A DNA stretch of 64,000 nucleotides from Brasenia schreberi. Taxonomy: Eukaryota > Streptophyta > Magnoliopsida > Nymphaeales > Cabombaceae. Within the stretch, counting starts at the first letter, position 1. Each line of letters opens with the position of its first letter. Positions 11,370 to 22,618 of the stretch are shown here, piece after piece. The translations under genes were made by a program, and so were the position numbers. Under the pieces are notes generated by a model. That model ran no database searches. It was not told the origin of the DNA and saw only the letters and a list, made by a program, of their open reading frames with translations. The DNA is taken from NCBI GenBank assembly GCA_036023115.1, contig JAYKKT010000064.1, positions 5,880,001-5,944,000 on the forward strand. The letters are read 5' to 3'.

Positions 11370-12290
11370 GAAAACCAAGTGTGGAAAATGTACTTCGATG
11401 GGGCACGAAACCAATGAGGGGTTGGTGCTGGGGTCATCCTCATATTCCCTGAAAAGGGTGAGATCCCTATAGCAATTCGCCTAGATTTCGAATGTTCCAA
11501 CAACATAGTTGAGTATGAAGCACTCATACAAGGCTTAAGGATTTCGAAAACTCTAGGGGCATCATGCATTGAGGTCTTTGGAGATTCGCTCCTCGTTATA
11601 AACCAAGTTTTTAAAAATTTGGCAAGTTAGAAACGAAAAGCTTCTTCCATATCACGAGTTGGCCACTCGATTGGTTGAGTCCTTCCAATCGTGTACACTC
11701 ACACACGTAGGAAGAGAGGATAATGGCATTGCCAATGCCCTCTCTTCCTTGGGTTCAGCCCTAAGGGTCGATCCCACTTTGGGAACCCGATCCTTAGAAA
11801 TATGGCATGCACCCACTCCATCCACACACAATTTGAAAATTTGCCAAAACAATCCAGATTCTGTTGAAAAACCTTGGTTTTATGACATAAAATGCTTTTT
11901 AGAAAATGGAAGATTCATTGAGGATGCCACATCTAAAGATAAGGCATTCATCCGGAAAATTTCTACCCGATATACGATTTTGGGTGGGGTTTTGTATAAA
12001 AAGAGTTTTACCGGCATCTTACTAAGATGTGTCGACCTAGAGGAGGCTAGGACTGTGAATTTCACGATGGAGAATGTGGAGGTCATGTCAATACCAACAT
12101 GATGGCAATGAAAATACTTAGAGGGGGTTATTTTTGGTCTACCCTGAAAAATGATTGCCACGATCATGTTAAGAAGTGTCATCCATGTCAAGTGCATGAG
12201 CACGCCATTCATATCCCCTCATCATCATTGCATTCCGTGGTCAGCCCCTGGTCATTTACCATGTGGGCGTTTGATAACAACGGATGAAAG
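11370..12290 (+). mobile_element. Ty3/gypsy polyprotein relic: RNase H and integrase zinc-binding domain
   Basis: Plus-strand translation gives VWKMYFDGARNQ, then GVGAGVILIFPEKGEIPIAI, LDFECSNNIVEYEALIQGLR and IEVFGDSLLVINQV: the gypsy-type RNase H fold with its Asp-Glu-Asp positions. Next come LATRLVESFQSCTLTHVGRE and DNGIANALSSLGSALRVDPT, the end of RNase H. From 12070 the HHCC integrase finger follows (DGECGGHVNTNMMAMKIL, GYFWSTL, DCHDHVKKCHPCQVH). In-frame stops and frame shifts separate the blocks, so it is inactive. No LTR was seen beside it. Confidence 0.88.
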
Positions 12291-12723
12291 TCTAACAAAC
12301 CCAATATATTGCCTTTCATGCCTTCCTATTCTCCTTGTTTCTTACAGATCAGTATGAATAGCAGATACTTAGACAAGCCAGAAAGAACATTGATGTATTA
12401 CGTAGAGTCCTGATGATGCACAACCATGCCTGTGCTATAGGACATATAAGTAATGAGCAGACCAAATATTCTCTAAGAGTGGCTGTTGCGATTTGTGAAG
12501 CAATGCTTTCTTATTTCATCAAATTGTTTTACGTGATTTAATAACTGATGACTACTAAGGAGGGTCATTTTGTTAAACTATTGTACCCATAATCTTATGT
12601 CTGCAGAACAAGGTATAAGGAAAAACCTATCCGTCCTTAGGCTCTCGCCATTGATGCCCACCTTTGCAGCACAACATATCCACATGCTCAAATAAATATT
12701 AACGATTATCAGCATCCTCTTAC

Positions 12724-13916
12724 CTGCTCTAGAAACCCTCTCCAAAGTAACTGACTCCATGAACAAGATCATAAACTCCAAGAGATCTAAGATCTTTAAG
12801 ACACAATCCTAAATATCATATGTACAAGTACATATATATATATATGTATGTATCTAATTATGTATGCATGTACGTACTGTAACATTGAACTGTGATTCAT
12901 TAACAGAGCATTAGTTAGCAATATTTGATAGAATTAACAAGGAGCTAGGAAAAGCAGTACAAAAAGGGCAATCAGCATCTAGGCGTGTCTGGCAGGTATT
13001 AGGTGTCCATGTTGGTGTTGTAACAGTCCTTAAGGGATACTTCATCTGCTAAGGGTCATCATGACTGGAATATAACAATGTTTTATACTAAGGGACCCAA
13101 AACTAATGAGAACTAAGACTGTAGGAAGAATGCATGACAAACTACAAATTTGTTGTCACTACAACCTTCAAGTGAAAAAGATATATTCATCCTGAAACTT
13201 AAGGACTTTTTAAAAAAATAAATACTAAACTATTTTGCATGTTAGCATTTGCTATCATGAGTTACTCTCTGCGCTATTGCCTCGAAACCCCTCGTCATAT
13301 ATCAGATATTATATTAAACTTAGTCTGTGGCATTCTACCTAAAAAAGGGAGTTAGTCTGTCCAATGTTAGACCAGTCAAAAATTTACAGGAGGTTCTTCT
13401 GCCTGAACGCATATCATTAACCAATTCCACAACCTCGACCAAGATATCTTGCACTTTCTACAAGTTAATTTGAACTTTACCAGCAGATGAGGGAAAAAGG
13501 AAAAGATCACATTTAAGAATATGACGACATAAAGGAGAGGGAGCTCATGACCATGTTTGTGCAATGACTTGCGAGTACATTTTAACAGTCTCAACTGGTT
13601 TATTCATCAAAGCAAGCAAGCATCTGAGTGTAAGGCTGAACATGCTCTTTCCAAAGAGAACCTGTCTTGAGAATATCACGCAATGTCACAATAACCTCAA
13701 ATGAAGTTGCCTTGATGAGATCATCATCGTTATTATATATGGCTTCTCCTACATAAATTAGTCGGTTATTTGATTACCATTATGCTTTGGAGTTCAAAAA
13801 TTATCAGTCATTCATTCCATACCACTATGGTAACGACGCAACATATTAGCACACCATACCTCCAAACGGGCAACCTTTTCTTTTAAAGATCATACAGATT
13901 CAGTCATTAAGCAGCC
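12724..13916 (-). pseudogene. Degenerate multi-exon gene remnant, family unidentified
   Basis: Four exon-like blocks on the minus strand have splice signals. Block 1 (13916-13823) encodes SLKEKVARLEVWCANMLRRY after an in-frame TGA and ends in a GTATGG donor. It joins in phase with block 2 (13748-13600), which contains EAIYNNDDDLIKATSFEVIV and DILKTGSLWKEHVQPYTQML, then a TAA. The neighbouring frame stays protein-like past that stop (ALMNKPVETVKMYSQVIAQ), suggesting a frameshift. Block 3 starts at 13457 (KVQDILVEVVELVNDMRSG). Block 4 (12808-12724) encodes DCVLKILDLLEFMILFMESV. The composition is helical, as in HEAT-like proteins, but I cannot name the family. On the + strand at 12365-12540 another protein-like stretch (RQARKNIDVLRRVLMMHNHA) has unknown origin. 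Confidence 0.4.
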
Positions 13917-15374
13917 CTAGCATGGTAAAAATGATGACAATGCAATTCGGGAAGTACATGCAAGCCTTTGGCAGGAGGTGCGGAAATGTGAAAATCATTA
14001 CATTTAATAGCTTTTAAAAAAGTAACATGATTGAGCTTGTTAGCACAATTTTTTATGCATGTTGAAGTGTTTAGTGGATGAACAAATATGATCTTAAAGC
14101 AGAAAGCAAGTTAAACTGGTGAATTTCTCCTTGGGAACACCCATGGTCCTTTTTTCGGTTTTAGAATGTGCTAAACATTGTGTAACAAAAAACAGGTTGG
14201 ATTTATGCGGTTCAGCCAAGTAGTTTCATCGTTCCAACAATAAAGATAGGTAACAAGATTAGATAGAGTTAGGAACCATGGATAACTTTGCAGCATCACA
14301 CACTATGAACAAGCTACAGAAGAATGGTGCCTGGGCTTATCAAAGAACAAGCTACAGAAGAATGGTCCGAAGTATGGGTACAGTTGAGGTCAGGAAAAAT
14401 ACAACTGATAAATTCAAAGCATAAGTTACATCGAAAGGCACAAGTTCTGCTCCTTTTTACCTTGAAGCATGTTATCACCATAACAATTGGATTTACAAAC
14501 ACATCACATTTCTTGAAAATATCTCATACAAATCATTTGAACATATTGATCAAATATCTGATTTGGACTACTAGATAAAAGAAGAAAAATCAGAACAGAC
14601 CTCATATGTAAAAAAAAATTTTGTGTGCATGGGTATGATGGATATGGATATGGGTGTGGATGTGTGGTCACAGACCACGCTAGGATCGCAGAGCATAGGA
14701 CAGTTTGAATTGGACAAACTAGCATTCCATGCACGTGGACAGAAGTGAACTAACTGCAGGAAAATAGGAGAAAAACATAGACGAGCATTGAATGAGATGC
14801 AGTATGTAAGGCACATACCATGATGTGGTAAACTTTTACTGTAAGAGGATCTTCATCAACCTCAAGACATGTACCCCATACCTGTGTCCACACCCATGTG
14901 ACATAATCTGCATCTATACCTATACTGTTTGTATGTATATATGTTTATCTAAACAACTATATTGACCGATTACTACTCTATTAGGGAACTAATTAACGAA
15001 AATAGTGCTTTTATTTTATTTTATGACATTATCAATTATATGTAATAATACAAAATTGGGCACTCGCACCCATGATTTTTGAAAACTACAGTCTCCTGCA
15101 CCTGTGCTCGCCCCCACGTGACGTGTTGTGCATCTATATCTATATCTATATTTTGTATATGCATGTATCTAAAAGGCTGCTCCTGCTTGTGCTCATCCCT
15201 GTGAGTGTTTAGTGCATTGATATGATGCACATACCAAATTACGCACTTTGTAAATATAACAACATGAAAAGCACCAGATACGAAAAGATATAAAAGTCGT
15301 GATTTCATTCAGCAGTTCAAACCAGGCATTTTTCTTGTTCACGACAATTTCTCAAACAGGCTTTTCAGGGGAGA
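13917..15374. other. No gene seen
   Basis: Non-coding DNA. A pair of similar segments mentioning CACCCATGTGACATAATCTGCATCTAT-like text occurs near 14892 and 15100 (each followed by an ATCTATATC-type run), a local duplication of about 40 bp. I see no exons or transposon ends. Confidence 0.35.
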
Positions 15375-15810
15375 GGTTCTTTGGTAGAGGGACATCGACT
15401 TCAGATGGTCAGGCAATTGCGTAAGTGCATATTCTGGATCTCTTTTTAACTTTCACTGCTTGGTTTGTGCTTAGTTCTCCGAGTACCCATTTCAGCTGCT
15501 ATATTTATTGGGGCTTTCTGGTTTACGATGTTCTCATATTGTTAACTTTTATGTTCTGGATTATTTTGTCCAGAAGATTTGTCGAGGCATATTTTCTACA
15601 CATTATCATCGGTTAGCTGTGAAATATTCAAATAACCCTCCTCTATGCTTTCATGTTTGCTTGCCTGTGCGTGGTCGCAGGTATCATTATGCCACATGGC
15701 ATGTCAAGTCAATAATGATGCCAATGGGATTGAAGAAGTCACATTTCTCTATAAGTTGACTCCTGGTGCCGGCCCAAAAAGTTATGGTGTTAATGTTGCA
15801 CGTTTGGCAG
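15375..15810 (+). pseudogene. MSH6: Fragment of the mismatch-repair ATPase gene MSH6, with introns retained
   Basis: Three exon pieces match the end of the MSH6 ATPase domain. Piece 1 (about 15375-15420) ends GRGTSTSDGQAIA and is followed by a GTAAGT donor. Just before it, where the family has the Walker B motif LDELGRG, the DNA lacks about 8 bases, removing the Asp-Glu pair and shifting the frame. Piece 2 (about 15553-15640) encodes LDYFVQKICRGIFSTHYHRL and AVKYSNNP, but its acceptor and donor are no longer canonical. Piece 3 (15681-15810) has a good acceptor, encodes [32 protein letters not shown] and NVARLAG, and ends at a GTACCT donor. The upstream Walker A exons and the C-terminus are missing nearby. 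MSH6 pairs with MSH2 to detect base mismatches; this copy cannot do so. Introns show it came from DNA, not from a processed mRNA. Confidence 0.87.
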
Positions 15811-15915
15811 GTACCTGATCTCAAAGTTCTTGTATTATTCGAATCATCTTTGCAAAGCCTATGAAGCCCATGCGAATTACAAATAACTTAACTAAAACAT
15901 TATAGAGTAATAACA

Positions 15916-15966
15916 TACAACAACAACAACTAAGCCTTTTCCCATACTAGATGGGATCGGCTACTC
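15916..15966 (-). mobile_element. RTE-type LINE 3' end (short fragment)
   Basis: A CAACAACAAC run followed by TAAGCCTTTTCCCATACTAG and ATGGGATCGGCTAC. Read on the minus strand this is the conserved 3' tail of plant RTE LINEs, ending in (TTG)n. The same tail ends the longer LINEs at 16318 and 51520. Only the last ~50 bp are present. Confidence 0.75.
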
Positions 15967-16317
15967 ATATGTGTGTTCAAGCATATGTGCATGATATATA
16001 CCACAAAGTAGTATTAACTTTTTCGAGAAATAAACATAGTAAATCAGCAAAAATTGTGGATGATTTTGTGCAATCATTTGATATTTCTTTTACTTTCTTG
16101 GCTGGCAATAATTTTGAAAATTGTATTAGAGAAAATATGTGCTTACGTATATATACATAACATCTATGTATGTATGCATGTATGGGATGCTCAAAATGGA
16201 TAACCTCTGAGTGTACTGGACCTGTAATCCAAATATATGGTTCCTGTGTAATGTTGCTAATGATGGCTTGATATATGCATCATGTTCAAAACTGTAGATG
16301 TTGGTTTTGATCCTTCA

Positions 16318-17690
16318 ATACAACAACAACAAGTAAGCGTTTCCCAATACTAAATGGGGTCGCTACATAGTCCTATCTTGTACCATGCTAGCAGTTAACT
16401 CAATATAAACTAGATCATTCTTTATAGTTTCTTTCCAATACTTTTGTGGTCGTCCTCTTCCTCTTTTAACATTTTTACAATCTAATTTTTTATATCTTCT
16501 TACGGGAGCATCCTTTGATCGGCTTTCTACATGTCCAAACCATCTTAAACAATTTTCTCTCATTTTATCCTCTATTGGTGCTACTCTCAATTTGTTTCTA
16601 ATAACCTCATTACGTATATAATCTTTCCTTGTGTGACCACTCATCCATCTCAACATCTTAATTTTTGTTGCTCCCCTTGTTAATCTATAATATTTACCTT
16701 CCAACTTTAATGATATATTTTTATCACATATAATACTTATGCCCCTCTCCATTTTAATCAACCGACATTAATTCTATGTGTAACATCTCAATTAATTTTT
16801 CCATATAAATCCTAGGTATTTAAAACTTTTCTTGTGAGGGATGCAATGTGTGTTAATCTTAATTTCTATGTCCTTTGAAGTACCCAAATGATCAAACTTA
16901 CATTCCATATATTATGTCTTTGTTCTACTAAGTTGGAATCCTTTACTTTCAAATGTTTCTCTTTATAGTTCCAAATTCCTATTAACTTTTTACTTAGACT
17001 CAGCCATTAACACAATGTCATGCAAATAACATACACTAAGGTACTTCATCTTGAATATGTTTTGTTAACTCATCAATAACCAATATAAATAAATATGGAC
17101 TTAATGTTGATTGCTGATGTAACCCAATATTAACTTCAAAGGAGTTTGTCATTCCTTCATGAGTCCTGACACGTGTTTTTGCACCATTGTACATGTCTCG
17201 TATAAGATTTATGTGTGTTAATGGGATACCTTTCTTTTCTAAGGTTGTCCAAGGAACATCTCTTTGCACCTTATAGTAAGCTTTTTTTAGATCAATAAAT
17301 ATCATGTGAATATTCTTTTTTGCTCTAAAATGTTTCATAAGACATCTCAATAGGTGAATCGCTTGAATAGTAGATCGGCATGGCATGAATCTGAATTGGT
17401 TCTTTGTTGTACTCGATACTTGTCTTAACCTACATTCGATAATTCTTTTCTATAATCATAGTGTGGCTCATTAACTTGATACATCAATAATTTGCACAAT
17501 TCTTAATGTCTCTCTTGTTTTTATATATGGGTATAAGTGTACTTGCTCTCCATTCTTCGGGCATCTTCTAGGTCCTTCATATTTCATTAAATAGTCTTGT
17601 GAGCCAAGTGAGGCCCAACTCTCCTAGTATTTTTCGTACTTCCATTAAAAAGTTTATAAAAAAAAAAATCATCTATTTTTTTATATCATC
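16318..17690 (-). mobile_element. RTE-type LINE fragment: reverse transcriptase and C-terminal region
   Basis: Minus strand, 3' end at 16318 with (TTG)n and the GGGAAACGCTTACTTG-type tail. From 5' to 3' the relic shows the fingers/palm of reverse transcriptase (HMIFIDLKKAYYKVQRDVPW, MYNGAKTRVRTHEGMTNSFE, VNIGLHQQSTLSPYLFILVI at about 17310-17060), a damaged catalytic region, and the typical C-terminal block ([60 protein letters not shown] at 16670-16440). Stops and frameshifts occur between these blocks. The 5' end with the endonuclease is missing. Its 5' side meets a second RTE fragment in opposite orientation near 17690. Confidence 0.88.
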
Positions 17691-17694
17691 ATTC

Positions 17695-17852
17695 GCCCAT
17701 AAAAGTATTGGAAGCATACAATAAAGAATTATCTAGCTTCTCTAGAGTTTACTATTAATATGGCACGAGGTCGTATCTTATAGAAACAAAAAACCTATGT
17801 AGTTAACTCCATTTAGTACAGGAAAAGACTTAGTTGTTGTATTTGTTTGCCT
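17695..17852 (+). mobile_element. RTE-type LINE 3' fragment, opposite orientation
   Basis: This stretch follows base by base the last ~160 bp of the + strand LINE at 51365-51520: the AAAGAATTATCTAGCTT-like block, TATGGCACGAG, AAAAAACCTATGTAGTTAAC and CAGGAAAAGACTTAGTTGTT. It abuts the minus-strand LINE that ends near 17690, so two RTE copies face away from each other with their 3' ends at 16318 and 17852. Confidence 0.7.
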
Positions 17853-18665
17853 CCAATAGGCTGTCTATGATTATTTGTTACTAAAATATAACAACAGTCC
17901 AACCCCAAGAGTTAAGATACTAGTGGTGTGCCCTTGACAGAACTAAACCTAGGAGGACAATGATGCCCAGAAGGAGTGTCGACCCCCCTATTATTCGATT
18001 AAGGTGAAAGTCAAGGTAAAGGCCTAAGAAGATAGATAATGAACTAGAAATAGATCAATAGAAACCAACAACCACATAAAATTGCCCAACTTACTGTATG
18101 TGCAACATATTATAATTAGCAAATAAAAGAGGAGGATAACATATATTTGACCTTTGCTCCATACTTACTTACACCTGATTGCTTGACCTCTTGTAAAATT
18201 AGGAGATGATTGTCATATGTTGTGCTTTCTAGGTTGGGGATTTGTATCACAAAAAACATGAGATACCTTAGCAAGCTACATTGCACATAAAAGCTACTAC
18301 ATTATAAAAATTTTGAAGAAATAAATACTTAAAGTTGCTTACATGTTGAAGTCCTAACAACAAACATATGAGTCTCAAATTTTGTGTTTCAAACACCATA
18401 GAGAATAACAATTAAGATATATAAATCAAGATTAAATACAAATTATATGCACGAAATCCTTTTCACGAACCTCAATTTTCGAGATATCATTGTTATTTTC
18501 TGAACAAGTTGCCCTTAGAGAAGTTATATCTGACCACTAGATCTTAATTTTACTTTTTAGTCAATCTTTGTAGAACTTCCCACACCAACTTCCGCTTCGC
18601 AAAATAGTGATAGGAAGTGGTATCAAGTCCAAATATTGGATCTATTTTTAGTTATTTGGTCCGTT
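17853..18665. other. No gene seen
   Basis: AT-rich spacer between the LINE pair and the copia LTR. No coding potential or repeat structure recognised. Confidence 0.35.
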
Positions 18666-18875
18666 TGTTAAGTGTAGTTAAGTAAATGTAGATTAGTCAT
18701 TTAACTTATAAAGGTATTATAAGTATTAACATTAGTTAGGGTTAGTAGAGAGAGAAAAATCAGCAACAGCTAGGAGGGCGCACGAAGAAGCCGATCAGGG
18801 TGTTCATGGTGGAGAAATTACCTTCAACTAGATTTTTTGCATTTTATAGATTAATATTTCAATAAAGTTTCAACA
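18666..18875 (+). repeat. Probable 5' LTR of a copia element
   Basis: Runs from TGTTAAGTG to TTTCAACA, so it has TGTT...AACA ends, and contains a TATAAAGG-like box near 18706 followed by a purine-rich leader (GAGAGAGAAAAATC). It is placed by the primer-binding site directly after it. The left edge is inferred from the terminal dinucleotides; no second LTR copy was found downstream. Confidence 0.55.
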
Positions 18876-18888
18876 TGGTATCAGAGGT
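18876..18888 (+). other. Copia primer-binding site (initiator tRNA-Met type)
   Basis: TGGTATCAGAGGT directly follows the LTR end CAACA. The consensus plant copia site is TGGTATCAGAGC, complementary to the 3' end of initiator tRNA-Met; one base near its end differs here. Confidence 0.75.
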
Positions 18889-19019
18889 TATCATCAACAA
18901 AACAAGCATCTTTTTTTGGTAATAGTGGTGGTAGGCACAAATATTTGTGTTCACCATCACAACAGAGATATTTTGTTATCATAGAGATTTATTTTCAGAG
19001 TAGCCACAACAAATTTGAG

Positions 19020-19323
19020 TAATGTTGTAAAAATCATATCGTACCATATGATATGATTTTATCGCATATTTTAGGAAAATATAGTACAATACAAGTATAT
19101 ATATCGTAATAAATATGTATCACACCGTATGATACGTTGTGATACGATTACTATATCTTATAATACATCATGTATCGCATGATACACTATATTATGATAT
19201 GTGATATTTTTTTATGATTTTTTTTTTTTTAATATTTTAATGTAGCTTATCTTAGATACAATACAATTATCGCGTATTGGTGCCCTATACGATACGAGTA
19301 CCGACATACTAATTACAACATTG
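19020..19323. mobile_element. hAT-type MITE rich in ATACG/CGTAT words
   Basis: The left end reads TAATGTTGTAA and the right end, on the other strand, CAATGTTGTAA: a near-perfect terminal repeat. The interior has many copies of ATCGTA, GATACG and CGTATGATAC in both orientations. Flanking 8-mers are AATTTGAG and GATTTGAG, 7 of 8 identical, as expected for a hAT target duplication. There is no coding sequence. It shares termini and subterminal words with the larger hAT that starts at 30607, so that family may have supplied its transposase. Confidence 0.72.
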
Positions 19324-19589
19324 GATTTGAGAGAAGATTTGGGTACACTTGGTGTAAGGGTCAGTCGTGTTTTGGTGAAATGGTTCAATGCAGGAGGAAC
19401 CTTCAAAGGCTACTTGAGATCTGCATGAGCCAGAGTCGTGCAAGGGCCCATACCCTATCTATTGTCCTTGCACGTCTTGATGCACAGAAAATTGTTGTGT
19501 ATTACAGGGGCAACATGGTGGATAAAGGTAAATCCAATGAAGTTCTATTTATAGTTTTTGATGTTTAGCTCGGAGAGAAAATAAATACA

Positions 19590-20653
19590 TTTCAAATCAT
19601 AAATATCAAGTTAGATGGAAGGAATTTTCTTGAATGGTTTAGATCAATTGAACTAGCCATTCTTGCCAATGGAGATGGCCTTATGACTAGACAACAATCT
19701 CGTCCAACATAACTTGCCTCAATTATCCAAGATAGAGAAAGCAAGATGCTTTGGTATCTTTGTGGTTGTTGCAATATGTGACCCCATCAATCAGAAGAAC
19801 CTTCATGTATCTATCGTTAGCATGTGGAATATGGAGGATCATTTCTAAAGCTTATTCCTAATAGAAAAATGTTGAAAAGAATATGAAATCCTAGGAAAAA
19901 TAAGAAAGTATCGACAGGGTACCAACATTATTAGTGAATACTATGCATCAAGATGGTCTATCAGATGAGTTACAATTCTATACAACCATCAAATGTTGAG
20001 CATATTCTAAAGCAAGAAATGAGGAGTTTGAAAAAAAGAAGGTATTTGATTTACTATGGGGAGTTAATCTTGAGTATGAAGCTGTGAAAGTTAATATTTT
20101 AGGAAGAGAAGAACTACCTTCCCTTAAAATAATTTATTCTCATCTTCTTAGAGAGGAAGATAGGAGAGGACTGTAAAAGGAGAATCGTCTTGTTATTGAC
20201 CAGAATGCCTTTTTGGGAAAAAATGAACTTCAACATCCCCGTAGGAGAGGAGGACATAACATTAGAGGCAGAGGCTGTGGACGACCCTCTTCTGAAGAAA
20301 AAGATAAACTAAAATGTACATATTGTGGCAAGTATCGACACACTAAGAATCAATGCTGGGACTTAATTGGCAAACTAAATTTGATGAAGAATAGAGAGAA
20401 TTATGCTCATGTATCAGACAATCCCTCAAACAATACAAAAACTATCAATGAGTTGATGAAGAATAGAGAGAATTATGCTCATGTTTCAGACAATCCCTCA
20501 AACAATACAAAAACTATCAATGAGTTGATGAAGCATATAGAAGGCCTAGAATTAAGAATCAATGACCAAACTTCAACATCCACATCTCAAGATACCATGA
20601 CTCAGAATTCTTACTTGACAAAGGGTAAATATTCTTCCTCTTCTATGTCCTAA
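19590..20653 (+). pseudogene. Copia gag relic with CCHC zinc knuckle
   Basis: The start of gag is recognisable at 19600 (NIKLDGRNFLEWFRSIELAI), followed by frame breaks. From 20213 a 146-codon open stretch, entered without an ATG, carries an Arg/Gly-rich segment (HPRRRGGHNIRGRGCGRP) and a CX2CX4HX4C knuckle (CTYCGKYRHTKNQC), the nucleic-acid-binding motif of retrotransposon Gag. Two tandem 24-residue copies follow (see the 72-bp repeat). The stop is at 20651-20653. Confidence 0.8.
20381..20524 (+). repeat. 72-bp tandem duplication in copia gag
   Basis: Two copies, 20381-20452 and 20453-20524, differ at one base (GTATCAG versus GTTTCAG). Each encodes LMKNRENYAHVSDNPSNNTK plus TINE. The length is a multiple of three, so the frame is kept. 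A shorter echo of the sequence after it (AGAATCAATGACCAAACTTC) recurs at about 20746. Confidence 0.93.
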
Positions 20654-21300
20654 GTATGAGTAATTGACTTTTGGGCAACAAACCATATGATAGGAGACAA
20701 AACGTACTTCTAATAATATAACCTTCTTCGTAACAAGGAGCTCTTAAGAATCAATGACCAAACTTCAACATACATGTATAATAGGAAAGGGAAGTGTGCA
20801 AACTTAATTAACTCATTTATCTTCTGTATTTCATATTTCAAGCTTTCTTGTAAATTTGTTATCTGCTAGTTCATTAATAAAGTTTCTTAATTGTTCTCTC
20901 CCTTTATTTTTGTTTTTCAAGATATGAAGACAGGAAAGGTCTTTGATCATGGTAGCTTGAAAAAGGGACTATATATACTATGTGACTACTCTGCTAGTGG
21001 TTCCTCGGGTCTGCTATGACAATAAGTGGAGCAACGCCCAGACTATAGCATGAGTGCTTGAGATATTTACCCATGTCTAAAATTAGTCATGTAATTCCTA
21101 CTTTACTTCTTGAGTCAAATAATTTATACTTAAAATGTTATGTTTGTCAAAAGTTAAAACATCAAAGGGTTTCGTATTATACTATCGAGTCTAGAAAGTC
21201 ACAACATTTTGAATTGATTCATTCATTATGTTTGGAGTCCTAGTCAAGTCAACTCCCTTAGTAATCAAAAGTATTTTGTGTCCTTTATAGATTTGTACCC

Positions 21301-22618
21301 AATAGTATACACTTAACCACGGCATAATATTATGCTTTCATAGATGATTCTACCCGACTTTGTGTACATTTACAAGATCTTTACACTTAGTTACAGCAGA
21401 AACTTCAAACCGGTTAAAATTTGTCACTGTATCTACTCAAATTACAGCAAATTATAATCAAAGTTCTGCTTGCAATGGTTACACATTGTTACACTTAACC
21501 ACAGCGGAATATTCTTGAAACTTCAAGCACTTTCAGGATGATTACAGCAACTATACTCGGATCAACACCTCGGCAGCAAAAATTTCTAGAAAAAAACAAA
21601 CCTGCAAAATTTCAGGCGATGTATACTTGTTTCCGTCGCCACTTTTGTGGTCGTTCGAAACCTCATCAAAGATCACCGATTTTCACCATTTTTTATCTGA
21701 TCAAACCTCTACATATATGACTTGCTTCAGTAAAAATTTCAGTTCAAAAGGACGTTGTTTACCCTCAGAAAACACCGCAACTTTCGGCAAAAATCTAGTC
21801 TACAAAAATTTTTGCTGACGACGCCGGAAATCCGGTTTCTTCTCGATTCTTCTTGATCTGCCTCAAATCGACTCAACAGCTGCTTGCCCTCTGTAATACT
21901 CGACACAACTACTCAATCTCCACCTCATCCAACAGAGATTAGCCTAGAATTGCACAGATCGAAGCCCGATTTGAAAGATTACAGTTGTCAATTTAAAACA
22001 TGTAGAAATTTCTGGTTGACAGTAACTATTTTAGATTTCAACCTCAATTCGACAGATCCAACTCGATATGCTGCTACCTTGATTAGTCCTCAATTGAATC
22101 AAGATCTCTATTGCAGCATTTCATCCCTAGGGTCTTTGAATTTCTGTAAATGAAGATGATTGGACAGATCCACTCCAAATCGTCCTTTACTAGATCGTTT
22201 TCAGCAACGATCTAACTCAACCTCATGATCTACTCTTGATCGTGATGGATGCTGCTTAGATCTAGCTTGAAAAGGATAGATCGGCTCTACATCAACGAAG
22301 ATTAGGCTCTTTCACAGCAAACTCGGTTCAGCAACATACCTTGGTGAATTTGTTTGCAGACTCAGTCGGATATAGCTATTTCCGTCGGCTCGATCGATAA
22401 AAACGCTATCAAATGATCTCTGATTTTCGCAACTTTTTATTCGTTCAAACCTCTATAAACCCATCTTGCTTCAGTAAAATTTTCAATAAAAGGACGATGC
22501 TTACCTCTCTAAAACATCGTCAAGATTCAACAAAGATCTAGCCTAGCGGAAATTTCCAAACTTAGCTGAATTTCACCCGACTAAATTCGGTTTTGCAACA
22601 GGACATACCAATTTGTGA
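21301..22618. repeat. Non-coding DNA with an internal duplication
   Basis: The segment at about 21640-21815 (TCATCAAAGATCACCGATTT, ATCTGATCAAACCTCTACAT, TCAGTAAAAATTTCAG, AAAGGACG) recurs in diverged form at about 22400-22560 (AAATGATCTCTGATTTTCGC, TTCGTTCAAACCTCTATAAA, TTCAGTAAAATTTTCA, AAAGGACGATG), some 750 bp downstream. Words such as TTACACTTAACCACAGC also repeat at 21310 and 21490. The area looks like a decayed LTR or untranslated retroelement region, but I see no termini. Confidence 0.5.

Larger units (their letters stand above)
18666..21300 (+). mobile_element. Decayed Ty1/copia retrotransposon, 5' part
   Basis: Order on the + strand: LTR, primer site, a leader interrupted by a MITE (19020-19323), gag, zinc knuckle, protease-like region (DFWATNHMIGDKTYF at about 20668), a GAG-pre-integrase region (GSLKKGLYILCDYSASGSSG near 20950, YLKCYVCQKLKHQRVS near 21130) and the start of integrase (SLSNQKYFVSFIDLYP near 21260). 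The frame is broken many times. Integrase core, reverse transcriptase, RNase H and a 3' LTR are not seen downstream, so the element is truncated near 21300. Confidence 0.8.
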
